From Engelhardtia mirabilis (GTDB lineage Bacteria > Planctomycetota > UBA1135 > GCA-002686595), in contig CP036296.1 in assembly GCA_007751255.1 (NCBI GenBank), positions 5,456,001-5,520,000 on the forward strand: 64,000 nucleotides of DNA, written 5' to 3'. A model generated the notes under the pieces. The model had not been told where the DNA came from. It worked only from the letters and a program-made list of their open reading frames with translations, and did not search any database. The translations under genes were made by a program, and so were the position numbers. This document shows, piece after piece, positions 47,465-57,191 of this stretch. Position 1 is the stretch's first letter; each line of letters opens with the position of its first letter.

Positions 47465-49110
47465 CAGCGGTAGCTCACGCGTCGCGTCACGGCGACACCC
47501 GCGCACAGGGGGCATTCGATCAGGCGCGTGGAGTTGTTGCCCGAGCCGCTGCCGCCCATGTTCGCGTGCTCGTGGTAGCCGACGCCGCCGCACTCGCGAC
47601 AGGGCCGCACGGTGGCGCGCGTCACGGTCATGTCCCCGCTCTGCTCGGCGTAGAACGACACGATCCACTGTGCGCGGCTGGCTCCGGTCCAGTTCTGCCA
47701 GAAGAGCTGGGGATCCTTGCCCTCCTCGGCGCCGCCGCCGGCCGATGCGACCTCCTGGTTGCGGAGGTAGCGCTGGATGCGGTCCTCGATCTTCTTGCGC
47801 TCTTCGCTGCGCGGATCGGTGGTGCTCTTGTCGTCCTCCGTGGTCTCCAGGCCGGCCCGCGCGCCCTCGCGACCGAGCAGCCAGGTCCCGGCGCCGTAGG
47901 TCGCCCGCTTGTTGCGCCGCGCCGCCCGCTCGCCCCACAGCTCGCGGATGCGCTCCGGGGAGACGTCGGTCTCGAAGCGCTGCAGGTCCTCGGTGACCCT
48001 GGCCACCACCTCCTGGGTCATGCCCTCCTCCATCCAGGCGAGCACGGCCTCGTAGTTGGTCTCGCGCCCCTTGTCCCGCGCCACCCGCAGGACCGCGTTG
48101 TGCCAGCGATCCTCGACCTCGGAGACCATGTCGCGCTCCCGATCGCGCAGGACCGACTTCTGCAGGTCGATCAGGTCCTCCGTCAGCGGGCTGTCGGGAT
48201 ACAGCTGCGGGAAGCGCCCGAGCAGCTCGACCGCCGCCGGGTACAGGTCCCGGGCGCGCAGTCGGTCGATCTCGTCCAGCATGTCGGCCTGCTCCTGGGC
48301 CTCCGCCCGCCGCGCGGCGCGGGCCAAGGAGGCTTCGAGGTCAGGGTGCTCGAAGGTGGGATCGACCTCGGCGATGGCCATGTAGTGCAGGTGCGCCCGG
48401 CGGAAGTCGAAGATCCGCTCGCAGTAGCGCGCCAGCTCGAAGTGCGCTTTGGCCGCCTCACTGCCACCGGTCAGGATGGCCGAGGCGTAGCGCCGTGCCT
48501 CGAGCTCGTACAACTCGTCACGGGTGTAGATCTGCCGTGCCGGCACCTGTTCTTGCAGGATCGTGCCCGCCAGGTTGGTGACCGGAACCTGCAGCAGACC
48601 GTTCGCGTTCTTGACCTCGATGTACTGGTCGGAGCGCGAGGTCATCATGCCTACCAACTCCTCGCCCGTCCGCAGCGGGATGCGCGAGGCGGTGACCATG
48701 ACTTCCTGGTCGGAGAGGTCCACGTAGCCGAACAGGTCCTTCAGCTCGCCCTCCTGCCGCGGATCGAGGTAGCCCCAGGGCAGCACCACCTGGCCGCCAT
48801 GGTCCAGGCGCTGCACCGTCAGCGCGTCGGGGTCGTGCTCGAGGATCCAACCCCAGACGATGCGCCCGTCGCGCATCCGCAGCTGGGTGACCGGCTCCGC
48901 GGGCACCGCGGGCGGCGCCAGCACGTTGTCTTGGTCGAGACCCTGCAGGGTGCTGGGTCGCCCATCGACCCGGTCGCCCGCGCTGGCCAGGCCCGCCTGC
49001 GACGTGGCTGATCCGGCCAGGATCGGCAGTCCGAGGGTCACACAGGCCAAGAGCCTGGCTGCGGCCCGTCGAGGGGAGTTGGTGTCGCCGGTTGCGTGGT
49101 GGTGGTCCAT
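47464..49110 (-). CDS. Exported protein with Sm-like repeats, helical region and C-terminal zinc ribbon
   Basis: The protein has 548 residues from ATG 49110, where a Sec signal begins (LLACVTLGLPILAGSATSQA). A GTG at 49149 is an alternative start. Two small beta segments with the R-x-x-D-G-R-x-x-x-G pattern (about 75-150) recall Sm/SHD1-like modules common in planctomycete exported proteins. A helical, TPR-like middle follows (about 170-330). The C-terminus holds CRECGGVGYHEHAN and, about 20 residues later, CPLC, a DnaJ-type CxxC pair likely to bind zinc or form disulfides. Function is unknown. The gene overlaps the parvulin-like gene by 4 bp and lies 58 bp after the GspI-like gene. Confidence 0.6.
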   Translation of the reverse strand: MDHHHATGDTNSPRRAAARLLACVTLGLPILAGSATSQAGLASAGDRVDGRPSTLQGLDQDNVLAPPAVPAEPVTQLRMRDGRIVWGWILEHDPDALTVQRLDHGGQVVLPWGYLDPRQEGELKDLFGYVDLSDQEVMVTASRIPLRTGEELVGMMTSRSDQYIEVKNANGLLQVPVTNLAGTILQEQVPARQIYTRDELYELEARRYASAILTGGSEAAKAHFELARYCERIFDFRRAHLHYMAIAEVDPTFEHPDLEASLARAARRAEAQEQADMLDEIDRLRARDLYPAAVELLGRFPQLYPDSPLTEDLIDLQKSVLRDRERDMVSEVEDRWHNAVLRVARDKGRETNYEAVLAWMEEGMTQEVVARVTEDLQRFETDVSPERIRELWGERAARRNKRATYGAGTWLLGREGARAGLETTEDDKSTTDPRSEERKKIEDRIQRYLRNQEVASAGGGAEEGKDPQLFWQNWTGASRAQWIVSFYAEQSGDMTVTRATVRPCRECGGVGYHEHANMGGSGSGNNSTRLIECPLCAGVAVTRRVSYR

Positions 49111-49168
49111 CGCTGAATCGATCTTCGGTTTGGTCTCGGTCGCGAACACGGGTTGGGGCTTTCAGAGG

Positions 49169-49657
49169 CTACGGACCCTGACCGCCCTGCGGGACGGCCG
49201 GCGGTCCGCTGCTGCCGAGCAGGGCCTGTCGCAGTCGTTCACCGAAGGGCACCTGTCGGGGCATGAGGGTCGCGAACGACAGCACTCGCTCGGAGCCACC
49301 GCGGCTCCAGGCAACGTCGATGTCGACCCGGTAGAGGATCGCGGCGGGCCCCTCGTGGTTCGGCTCCGGCACGGCGCTGGCGCTGTAGACCAGGCGATCG
49401 CTGCCGGGCACCGGGGCGTTCTCGATCGTGATCGGGGGCCCCACCGAGCCGTCTTCGAGGATGGGGAACAGGCGCTCCTCCAGGTCGGCCACGATGAACT
49501 CGAGCGAGCCCGCGGCCTCGGCGCGCCGCATGGCGTTCGACCCCAGACCGGCTCCGAAGGACAGGAGGCCCAACACCACGGACATCCCGATCAGCAGGAT
49601 GCCCATGGCGAACACGACCTCGAGGATCGTGAAGCCGCCCTTGCGCGTGGTCTTCAC
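49169..49657 (-). CDS. GspI-like minor pseudopilin
   Basis: The protein has 162 residues. It starts GTG 49657 with KTTRKGG followed by FTILEVVFAMGILLIG: a type IV prepilin leader, cleavage after Gly8 and Glu at mature position 5. The length and soluble part fit GspI/PilV-type pseudopilins. The GTG overlaps the previous stop as GTGA, which decides the start. It would be processed by a prepilin peptidase that is not in the window. It ends with a Pro/Gly-rich tail. Confidence 0.82.
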   Translation of the reverse strand: MKTTRKGGFTILEVVFAMGILLIGMSVVLGLLSFGAGLGSNAMRRAEAAGSLEFIVADLEERLFPILEDGSVGPPITIENAPVPGSDRLVYSASAVPEPNHEGPAAILYRVDIDVAWSRGGSERVLSFATLMPRQVPFGERLRQALLGSSGPPAVPQGGQGP

Positions 49658-50757
49658 AGGCTCCAATCCTCGCGGTGCATGGGGACCAGGACCTCGCGCA
49701 CGAAGGTCCGTGAGAAACGCAGTTGCTCGCCCGCCTTGTGTGGCACCGGTCGCGTGCCCCGTTGGCCGCGCTCGACGGAGACGCGCGAACCATTGCTGGC
49801 CTTGACGCGCATCCACTCCTCGCCGAGCAGGACCAACTCGCCGTCGTTCGGCAGGTGATCGGGTTCCATCACGTCCAACTCGAGGTCGTCGGCGGCGACC
49901 GAGCTGGCCAGGCTGGTCCGACGGCGTGCGTCGTCGGGACGCTCGAACTCGAACTCGAAACGCATCCGCCGCGGCAGGAGCGGATCGCCGTCGTAGGACG
50001 GCATCCCGGGCCAGGCGCGGTTCTGGGGCGAGCGCTCGGCGTCGGGGCGCTGGAGGTTGCGCGCGTCCCAGCAGATCGCGGCGTCGCGCAGGTCGTCCCC
50101 CGCCTTCCAGCCGTCGCGCAGCACGGTGGTCTGGCCGGCGAACAGGAGCCGCCAATCGAGCACCCCCGCGGCCACCAGCTCGAGCTGGTCCGTGCGCGGG
50201 TAGCCGTTGCCGGCGAAGAACGTGCGGTCGAAGAACGAGGCCGAGCTCTGGTCCCCGAGCAGGCGCTCGCCGCGCAAGAGGCGCAGGGCGCCGTCGGCCA
50301 GCGCGCCCTCGGGCCGGTCGATCGGCACCAGGCACCAGACCACCTCGACCAGGGGCGTGGCCCCGCGCGGCGCCGCGCCGACCTCGCCCGCCTCGTCGAG
50401 GGGCGTGCGCAGCCCCAGTCGCAAGAGGTCCTCGGCGCTGGCGCGACGCACGAGCCGCAACCTGGGCAGGGGGCGATTGGCGATGCCGTCCCCGTCCACG
50501 TCGAACATGGCCCAGTCGTACAGGAGGTCGCCGTCGGAACCACCGGCCAGGTAGTCGAGGTCGCGCAAGAGCCATTCGGCAACGGACGTCTCGACCTCCA
50601 TGCGTTCGCGGCCACGCTCGGCGTCCTGCCAGATCGAGAGGGTCGCATCCAAGACCTGGACCAGGGCCACCGAGAGCACCGCGAAGAGGCCCAGGGCGAG
50701 CACCAGCTCGACCAGGGTCAGACCGCGGCGCGCGGCACTCGCGAGCGGGGCCGCCAT
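49654..50757 (-). CDS. GspJ-like pseudopilin, enlarged
   Basis: The protein has 367 residues, longer than the usual 200. MAAPLASAARRG precedes LTLVELVLALGLFAVLSVAL: a prepilin leader with Glu at mature position 5. The body has GspJ-like features (LLRDLDYLAGGSDG, EVVWCLVPIDRPEGALA). Residues about 304-348 carry GELVLLGEEWMRVKASNGS and ERGQRGTRPVPHKAGEQLRF, a motif that recurs in the giant GspK-like neighbour. ATG 50757 shares its A with the upstream stop; a GTG at 50760 is equally possible. Confidence 0.75.
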   Translation of the reverse strand: MAAPLASAARRGLTLVELVLALGLFAVLSVALVQVLDATLSIWQDAERGRERMEVETSVAEWLLRDLDYLAGGSDGDLLYDWAMFDVDGDGIANRPLPRLRLVRRASAEDLLRLGLRTPLDEAGEVGAAPRGATPLVEVVWCLVPIDRPEGALADGALRLLRGERLLGDQSSASFFDRTFFAGNGYPRTDQLELVAAGVLDWRLLFAGQTTVLRDGWKAGDDLRDAAICWDARNLQRPDAERSPQNRAWPGMPSYDGDPLLPRRMRFEFEFERPDDARRRTSLASSVAADDLELDVMEPDHLPNDGELVLLGEEWMRVKASNGSRVSVERGQRGTRPVPHKAGEQLRFSRTFVREVLVPMHREDWSL

Positions 50758-53700
50758 CACAGGTCGCTCCTCTCGAAGACCCGTCCGGGGGCGATGTAGT
50801 CGATCGCCACCTGCTCGATGACGGGCACGTCCTTCCAGCCCTGGGAGCCGGAGAGGGGGTCGAAGGCACCCTGCTCGAACTGGTGGAACAGTCGCAGCTC
50901 GACCCGACTGGCCTGGGCCCGCACCGGCGCCGGGCGGCCGGCGAGCTGATCGAGCCAGTAGCGCTTCAGCCCCGGGGTCTTCTCCGGATCGGCGTCCCAG
51001 GCCACGGTCGGGTCGGTGCGGATCATGAGCCCGGTCCGCACGCCACCGAAGGACGGCTCGGTCTGCTCGACCAACACCGAGCGCACCCAGGCGTCGGGCT
51101 GGGGCAGATCCAGCCCCAGGAACTGCAACTCGGGTGCGTCGCTGTCGTCGGGGTAGCGATCCCAGTAGCGCGTCTGGAAGTGGATCACGGGCGCACCTTC
51201 GGGGTGCGCGTCGGGCTCGGTGCCGAAGCGGCCGCGGAACAGGCCGGCCCCCTTGCCGTCCTGGGCGCCTGGCTCGGTCGAGCGCGCCGGCATCCCCAGG
51301 CCGTCGATCTTGTTGGTGTGGTGCAGCAGCTCCTCGCCGATCAGCACCGTGCCCTCGCGCGGCATGTCGGAGTTGTCGGAGACGAAGATGTCGGCGTCGT
51401 CGGCCGACATCGAAGAGGTCAGCTTGGAGACGCTGATGTGGTCGAGGAAGTGCACCGGCTCGCCGGGCACGTGGGCCTGGGCCTCGGTGCCGAGCAGACC
51501 GCGACCGAGCCCTTCGACCGAGAGCAGGAGCGACCCCTCCTCGGTCATGTCGGTGTAGGCCACGATCTCCGAGCCGATCCGCATCAGGCCGGCGTCCGTG
51601 TCGAAGCCCGAACCGCTGCCGAAGAGCCCGGTCCCCGGCACGTGACCGCGCACCGCGCGCAGACGGCTGACCGAGAGCAGCATCGCATCGTCCCCGTCGT
51701 CGAGCCCGGCGGACAGGATGTACGCCGCCCCGCGCAGGCTCTGCCCGGCCTGGACCTCCGTGCGCCGACGGAAGACCTCGTCCACCAACATCGCGACGGG
51801 ATCCTCCGACTGGGCTACGTCGCCGCCGAGCGCGACCTGGGTCGCCAGGCGGGGCATCTCACCGGAGGGGAACTTGACCAGGCGCGAGATCCGGCGCGGG
51901 TCGACGCGGTCGGCGTTGGCGGGGTTGCCGTTGGGACCGAAGTCGGCCGAGGGCGCGCCGAAGACGCCCAGGGGCTCGCGCATGGCCACGTAACAGGGCC
52001 CGCTCAGGAAGCCCTCGTCGCTACGCAACAAGGGGGTGTCGGCGGTCACCGTCAGGTTGGGCCCGTCCTCCCAGGCGTACCGCAGGTAGCCGGCCGGGCG
52101 CACCGCGCGGTGGATCGTGCCCGGCGAGCCGATGTCCTCCACGTCCTCGTCGACCAGGAACACCGGGTCGCCGGCGCCGGGCCAACCCCAGCTGGGCTGG
52201 ATGTGCTGCAGCTCGTCGACCTCACCGGCGACAGTGCGCCGATCGAAGACGCGGAAGACGGGCAGCACGTCGACGTCGGCGCTGTGCTCGAAGGAGTAGG
52301 TCCCGAGCACGCCGCGGTGCTGGAAGCCGGTGCGCACCGCGCGGGTGTAGACCAGGTCGTCCGCGATCTCGACCGCCTCGCTGCCACCGTGCTCGGGAGC
52401 CCAGAAGACGCCCGAGGAGATCTGCGCGGCCGACGGCGCGGGTTCGATAATCGCGGGTTCCGGCACCGCAGGCACCGTCGCCGCGAGCGGCTCGAGGGGC
52501 GCCGGCTCCGGCACGAAAGGACCGCCCACGCCCCCTTGGAGACTGCCGACCAGGCGCTCCTCGATGAACGTGATCTGGTTGAGCGCGGCGCTGAACAGTT
52601 CCAAGAGACCGAGGGGAGCGCTGCGTACGAGGTCGATGCCGCTGCCCGAGGTCTTGATCTCGTCATAGCGCACCCATTCGGACTTGCCACTGTCGACGCC
52701 CGTCTCGGTGATCTGGACGAACTCCGACTGGAAGGGCTGCGGCGGCAGCAGCGACTGGGCCGTTCCGGTCACGCCGATCGAGATCGGAGCGACGATCGTC
52801 TGCCACTCGATGCTCCGGTTGTGACGATTCGAGACGCTGTCGAAGCCCACGCTCGGGAAGCCCTGCGCGCCCAGGACCAGCTCCCAGTCGACGATGAAGG
52901 CCTTGGGCCCGCCGATCTTGCCCAGGAGGTCCACGGCCTGGTCTCCGAGCCGTGCAAGCTCGCTGGAGTCGACTCCGAAGCCGCCCTGGGGAATGGTCAG
53001 CACGTCACCGTCCACCCCCGAGTAGCGCACGATCTCGAGACCGCCCACGGGCGTCATCGTGTCGATCAGCTCGAGGAACTCCGGGTCTTCGATGGCCTCG
53101 TCGACGAAGTTCGTGACCCAGATGCGCTGCATCACGGCGGCGTAGCCGCCGTCGGGGCTGAAGGCGCTCATGACGTCGCCGGTGGATTGGCCGGCGTCCA
53201 CCGGCGCCAGGCGCAGCCCGGTCACGTCGTTGTCGGCACTGTCCCAGCCGCGCCCGAACTGGAGCGCACCGGTCACGAACCCGCCCCCGGGCAGGGTCAA
53301 CTCGATCTCGGCCGACAACAGGTCCCCCAGGGGGTTGCTGGTGCCCTCGAGGCCCACCACCCGACCGGCGGCGAAGGCGCCCAGGTCGCCGCGCAGCCGC
53401 AGTCCGCCCGCGGGCACGTTGCTGTCGATCGGCAGGCTGTAGCCGTACACGTGCACCGGCGTGCCGGCCGGGTAGCTCGTGTCCTTGAACAGTCCCTCGT
53501 TGTCGTAGGTGCCCGTGGCGGTCGGCGGAGCGATCTCGCGCGCCAGTCGGCCGCCGAAGCCGGCCAGCTCGCCGGAGTCGGTGAAGGCCACCTGCAGGGT
53601 GTCGTCGTCGAGCACGGTGGCCTCGATCACCTCGTCGCCGATGCGGATCGGCCCGAAGGGCGGGAAGCCCTCGGTCGACTCGACCTGGATCAGGCTGGCG

Positions 53701-56144
53701 TCGGTTCCCAGGGCCGAGGTCAGGCGCGTCATCCCCGGGGTGCGCGCCTTGGAAAAGCCGTCCACGCGCAGCAGCAGCTGGTCGGGGCGCGTGCCACTGA
53801 CGGTCGCCTCCACGTGGGACCAGGTGTCGGCCGGCAGCGCGCCGGAATCCCCCAGCTCCAGGCGCGCCTCGGTGTACTCGGGGAAGGCGGTCGCGGGGTG
53901 GTCGCCGGGGCCGTCGAGGACCCGCAGCACGAGCTCGTTCGACTCCTCCTCCACGAACAGGGTCACGCGGTCGCCGTTGGGATCGTCGCCAGCGACGTCG
54001 AGCAGTCGCCCGGCGGTGGTCCCTGTCGGCTTGGCCCAGAAGGAGAGGGTGAAGGGCGCCAGGAGCCCGGCGTCGAACAGGCCCAGGGCGCTGGCGGAGC
54101 GTTGCCAGGGCTCTTCGGAGGTGTCGTGTCCCTCGAGGGCGGTCTCGTCCAGGTCGAAGTGGGTCACCGCGCCAGCCCGCGGCCCCTCTTCGTCCAGGCG
54201 CACGTGCCAGGGCTTGGCGAAGCCGCTCTCGTCGCGCGAGGGGAACAGGCTGCGCGCGAAGGGCACGGCCTGGTCGTCACCCAGGTCGAGCTCGCCGGTC
54301 ATGAACTGCACCCGCGAACGCGGCGGGGGCGTCGAACCGTAGCCGGTGTCGTGCAGCGTGGTCGTGATCGGGCCCGTGCCCCAACCGGGGGCGGCGCGGC
54401 CCAGGCGCAGGGACTCGTCGAAGTCCTCCTGGGCCGTCCAAAGGCGCAAGAGATCCGTCTGCGGCGCGACCCACTCGATCTGGCGGCGACGACCGGCCAG
54501 GCGCTGCACGCCGCTGGGCGCGTTGACCGAGGCGCGCAGCTCGATGTCGTAGGTGTCGCGCGACGAGAAGGAGAAGGGCGCGGTCGAGAACTCGAGCGAG
54601 ACGTCGGTGGCGCAGACGGCGTTGGTGTAGAGGGCCCGCGCGTCGTCCTGGCTGAGGAAGGGCGGATCGCGCTCTTCGAGCCGGGCCAGGAAACGCTCGA
54701 GGGCGGCCTGCTTCTGTTCCTCGCCGACGGCTGTCGACAGGGGCTTGACCTCGTCCCAGGAAGCGATCCCCGCGGCCGGTAGGACGATCCGCTGCAGGAA
54801 GTCCTCGAAGCCGACGAAGGGCCGTTGGGTCATGACCCGCACGGCCAGCTCCTCGGCCTCGGCGCGGGAGATGCGCTGGTTGACCCCCACCAGCTTCAGG
54901 TTCTCGAACAGCGCGCTGAGCACCTCGGGCGAAGCCGAGTTGATGTTGACCGGTCGCCGCGCGAGCACCAGCACCTCCGCCTCGCCAGCGTCGTAGCTGT
55001 TGACCACGGTCTCGGTCAGCACCGCGGCCCCACCGCCGGCGCCCCGCACCAGGCCCAGCTCACTGGTCCCGCCCTGGCGGATCATCACCGTGGTCCCGGG
55101 GTTCACCCACCGGCCGTCGGAGAGCAGCAGCCTGCAGTCCGTCCCCGCGTTCAGGTCGTTGAGCAGGCGCACGGGATACTGCCAACGATCCCCAGCGGCC
55201 ACGCCCCCGTGCAGGGTCGTGGTACGCCCCAGGGTCGCGGTCAGGTCAGACAGCACGCGATCCTCGAGCACCGCCTGCAGATCGGGCTGGCCCAAGGACG
55301 GGTCCGACTCGGCCAGGGCTGCGGGGATGAAGGCCGGCAGCTCGCGGGCGATGTCACCCACGGTCAGCCCGCGCGCGTCCTGCATGCCGCGCGACATGCG
55401 CCACTGGGCCAGGCCCCAACCGTCGTAGCCGGTCACGACCGCGCCGGCCCCGTGGCCGGAGGCCAGCCAGAAACCGCAGGGCTCGGCGGTCCCGAACAAC
55501 CCGCGAGTCATCCCGCCCAGCTTCGAGCCCTCGCGCGAGGTGTAGTTCACGAGCTCGCCCCCGATCCGCAACAGACCCGAGGAACGCAGGCCGCGACCTC
55601 CGGCCAGGTCGAACTCTTGCTTGCCGGCGTCGATCGGTTGGGTCAGGTAGCCGGCTTGACCGAGCAGATTCGCCAGCAGTAGGGGCGACGCGCTGTTCAG
55701 GTCGACCAGACCGGAGAGGTCGGTGACCTCGTGGCCCCACATGACCCCGTTGCGATCCGCCGCGTCCAGCAGCTCCGCCACGTCGCGGTCGTCCGGGTTC
55801 AGCTCTTCCGGCCCGTCGCTGAAGCGCGTCGAGTCGAGGGCCGGATGGGAGCGACCCAGGGCGTGACGCGCGTGTCGCGCCGCGGTGTCGAGGGCGATCC
55901 GCGTCTGCGTCTCGGACAAGAGCCGCGCGCTGGTCCGGTCCGTGTTGCTGGCGGTCCACAGGAACGGCGTGCACAGCACCAGCAGGGACACCAGCACGAG
56001 CAAGACGGTCACCAGGGCATAGCCGCCCCGGGCTCTCGCGTGTCCTGCCCTTGTCACTGGACCGTTCATGGAATGCTTCACGTCCGTCCTCTCGCCCCCG
56101 GCGCGGCCGAGCCTCGAAGTCAGCGCACTGGCTCGCACGCTCAT
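50757..56144 (-). CDS. Giant GspK-like pseudopilin with LamG-like domain
   Basis: The protein has 1795 residues; ordinary GspK has about 330. After a 41-residue lead, the helix is G-YALVTVLLVLVSLLVLCTP. It has Thr rather than Glu at mature position 5, as in GspK. SAM-like GspK segments follow: VDLNSASPLLLANLLGQAG (about 150) and PVNINSASPEVLSALFENLK (about 395-460, with FVGFEDFLQRIV). A LamG/concanavalin-like domain spans about 660-790 (FTLSFWAKPTGT, DTWSHVEATVSGT, LLLRVDGFSK). The rest is beta-rich with several copies of an I-G-x-E-x-x-x-Y/H-T ... RG-x-x-GT motif. ATG 56144 overlaps the upstream stop as ATGA; ATG 56069 is a possible internal start. The protein may cap a pseudopilus; its size and lectin-like domain are unusual. 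Confidence 0.75.
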   Translation of the reverse strand: MSVRASALTSRLGRAGGERTDVKHSMNGPVTRAGHARARGGYALVTVLLVLVSLLVLCTPFLWTASNTDRTSARLLSETQTRIALDTAARHARHALGRSHPALDSTRFSDGPEELNPDDRDVAELLDAADRNGVMWGHEVTDLSGLVDLNSASPLLLANLLGQAGYLTQPIDAGKQEFDLAGGRGLRSSGLLRIGGELVNYTSREGSKLGGMTRGLFGTAEPCGFWLASGHGAGAVVTGYDGWGLAQWRMSRGMQDARGLTVGDIARELPAFIPAALAESDPSLGQPDLQAVLEDRVLSDLTATLGRTTTLHGGVAAGDRWQYPVRLLNDLNAGTDCRLLLSDGRWVNPGTTVMIRQGGTSELGLVRGAGGGAAVLTETVVNSYDAGEAEVLVLARRPVNINSASPEVLSALFENLKLVGVNQRISRAEAEELAVRVMTQRPFVGFEDFLQRIVLPAAGIASWDEVKPLSTAVGEEQKQAALERFLARLEERDPPFLSQDDARALYTNAVCATDVSLEFSTAPFSFSSRDTYDIELRASVNAPSGVQRLAGRRRQIEWVAPQTDLLRLWTAQEDFDESLRLGRAAPGWGTGPITTTLHDTGYGSTPPPRSRVQFMTGELDLGDDQAVPFARSLFPSRDESGFAKPWHVRLDEEGPRAGAVTHFDLDETALEGHDTSEEPWQRSASALGLFDAGLLAPFTLSFWAKPTGTTAGRLLDVAGDDPNGDRVTLFVEEESNELVLRVLDGPGDHPATAFPEYTEARLELGDSGALPADTWSHVEATVSGTRPDQLLLRVDGFSKARTPGMTRLTSALGTDASLIQVESTEGFPPFGPIRIGDEVIEATVLDDDTLQVAFTDSGELAGFGGRLAREIAPPTATGTYDNEGLFKDTSYPAGTPVHVYGYSLPIDSNVPAGGLRLRGDLGAFAAGRVVGLEGTSNPLGDLLSAEIELTLPGGGFVTGALQFGRGWDSADNDVTGLRLAPVDAGQSTGDVMSAFSPDGGYAAVMQRIWVTNFVDEAIEDPEFLELIDTMTPVGGLEIVRYSGVDGDVLTIPQGGFGVDSSELARLGDQAVDLLGKIGGPKAFIVDWELVLGAQGFPSVGFDSVSNRHNRSIEWQTIVAPISIGVTGTAQSLLPPQPFQSEFVQITETGVDSGKSEWVRYDEIKTSGSGIDLVRSAPLGLLELFSAALNQITFIEERLVGSLQGGVGGPFVPEPAPLEPLAATVPAVPEPAIIEPAPSAAQISSGVFWAPEHGGSEAVEIADDLVYTRAVRTGFQHRGVLGTYSFEHSADVDVLPVFRVFDRRTVAGEVDELQHIQPSWGWPGAGDPVFLVDEDVEDIGSPGTIHRAVRPAGYLRYAWEDGPNLTVTADTPLLRSDEGFLSGPCYVAMREPLGVFGAPSADFGPNGNPANADRVDPRRISRLVKFPSGEMPRLATQVALGGDVAQSEDPVAMLVDEVFRRRTEVQAGQSLRGAAYILSAGLDDGDDAMLLSVSRLRAVRGHVPGTGLFGSGSGFDTDAGLMRIGSEIVAYTDMTEEGSLLLSVEGLGRGLLGTEAQAHVPGEPVHFLDHISVSKLTSSMSADDADIFVSDNSDMPREGTVLIGEELLHHTNKIDGLGMPARSTEPGAQDGKGAGLFRGRFGTEPDAHPEGAPVIHFQTRYWDRYPDDSDAPELQFLGLDLPQPDAWVRSVLVEQTEPSFGGVRTGLMIRTDPTVAWDADPEKTPGLKRYWLDQLAGRPAPVRAQASRVELRLFHQFEQGAFDPLSGSQGWKDVPVIEQVAIDYIAPGRVFERSDL

Positions 56145-57181
56145 TCGATCGCTCCGTAGGCCGAGACCTTGATCGAGTGCTGCTCACCGTCGGCGGTGAT
56201 CACGGCCCACACCAACTCCCGCCCGTGGATCCGGCGATCGAGGCCGCCGTCGGCCTCGAAGCGCGCCGCGCTCGGGATGGCACCGACCCAGGTCGTGCCG
56301 TGGGGCAGGTCGAGGGGCTCTCCACGCTCATAGACCGCGAAGACCAACTCATCCACCATCCCCTGCAACGGGCGCGGCTTGCCGCCCACGACCAGGGGGC
56401 CCTTGATCTGCGGCAGGGCGTCCCCGAGCGGCAGGATCCCGACCGGGAAGCCGTCCACCAGCACGCGGAACTCGAAGCGGTCGTAGAGCAGGTCGACCCG
56501 GGTCCAGCGGTCGAAGGGCACACTGCCCGGCGGCAGGCGCAGGTCGACGCGGCCACCGCGCCGGCGCCCGCTGGGATCGTCGGCCACGCCGGGGACCAAC
56601 CAGGCGGAGAGGCGGCCGCCGCGCTCGTACTCGAGCCCGGCCACGTCGCCCAGCCGCCAGATGGTCGCGTCCAGGTCGTCCGTGGGCCGGATCGCGACGC
56701 CGATCGAGAAGCCCTCGGTCACGTCGTACTCGCCGGAATCGTGGACCGGGATCACGAAGGCCGATTCGCCGCCCGTGCCCTGGAAGTCGAGGCCCTGGCC
56801 CAGGAAGCCGGGGGCGCTCTGGGGCGCGCCGACGCGGTACCCGAGCGGCTGGGTCGAGGGGCCGACTTCGTCTCCGTCCAGGAAGCCGCGCTCCATGTGC
56901 CAGCTCCCGCGCACGCGCGGCGTGTGGAGCACCAGCGCGGTGCCGCCGGCCTCGACCCGCAGCGCCGCTGGCAAGCCCTCCAGCTGGGCCGAGGTCTGGG
57001 CTGCGCGCATACCGCTGCGCAGGGCCGACTCGACCAAGGCACCGTCGTTGTTCGCCGTGGCGAAGACCCCCAGCCCCGCGCCGAAGATCATCGCCATGAT
57101 CGCCATCACGAGCAGCAGCTCGAGCAGGGTCACCCCTGCCCGCGCGCGCGCGCCACTCCCGTGATGGTCGACCTGGATCAA
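56141..57181 (-). CDS. GspH-like pseudopilin carrying a LamG-like domain
   Basis: The protein has 346 residues. The leader ends at Gly16, followed by VTLLELLLVMAIMAMIFGAG with Glu at mature position 5. Residues about 35-75 resemble GspH. The rest is a LamG-like fold: LDFQGTGGESAFVIPVHDSG, EGFSIGVAIRPTDDLDATIW, FDRWTRVDLLYDRFEFRVLV and a final strand set. Such jelly-roll domains bind sugars or proteins. The only reasonable start is TTG 57181, as the next in-frame candidates lie inside the leader. It follows gspG by 10 bp and overlaps the giant GspK-like gene by 4 bp. Confidence 0.72.
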   Translation of the reverse strand: MIQVDHHGSGARARAGVTLLELLLVMAIMAMIFGAGLGVFATANNDGALVESALRSGMRAAQTSAQLEGLPAALRVEAGGTALVLHTPRVRGSWHMERGFLDGDEVGPSTQPLGYRVGAPQSAPGFLGQGLDFQGTGGESAFVIPVHDSGEYDVTEGFSIGVAIRPTDDLDATIWRLGDVAGLEYERGGRLSAWLVPGVADDPSGRRRGGRVDLRLPPGSVPFDRWTRVDLLYDRFEFRVLVDGFPVGILPLGDALPQIKGPLVVGGKPRPLQGMVDELVFAVYERGEPLDLPHGTTWVGAIPSAARFEADGGLDRRIHGRELVWAVITADGEQHSIKVSAYGAIE

Positions 57182-57191
57182 GATCTGCGGC

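Noticed and set aside
49926-54782. 1618-codon plus-strand frame opposite the giant GspK-like gene
   Set aside because: Arg/Gly/His-rich mirror frame starting inside another gene; the minus strand has prepilin, SAM-like and LamG patterns in an overlapping gene chain.
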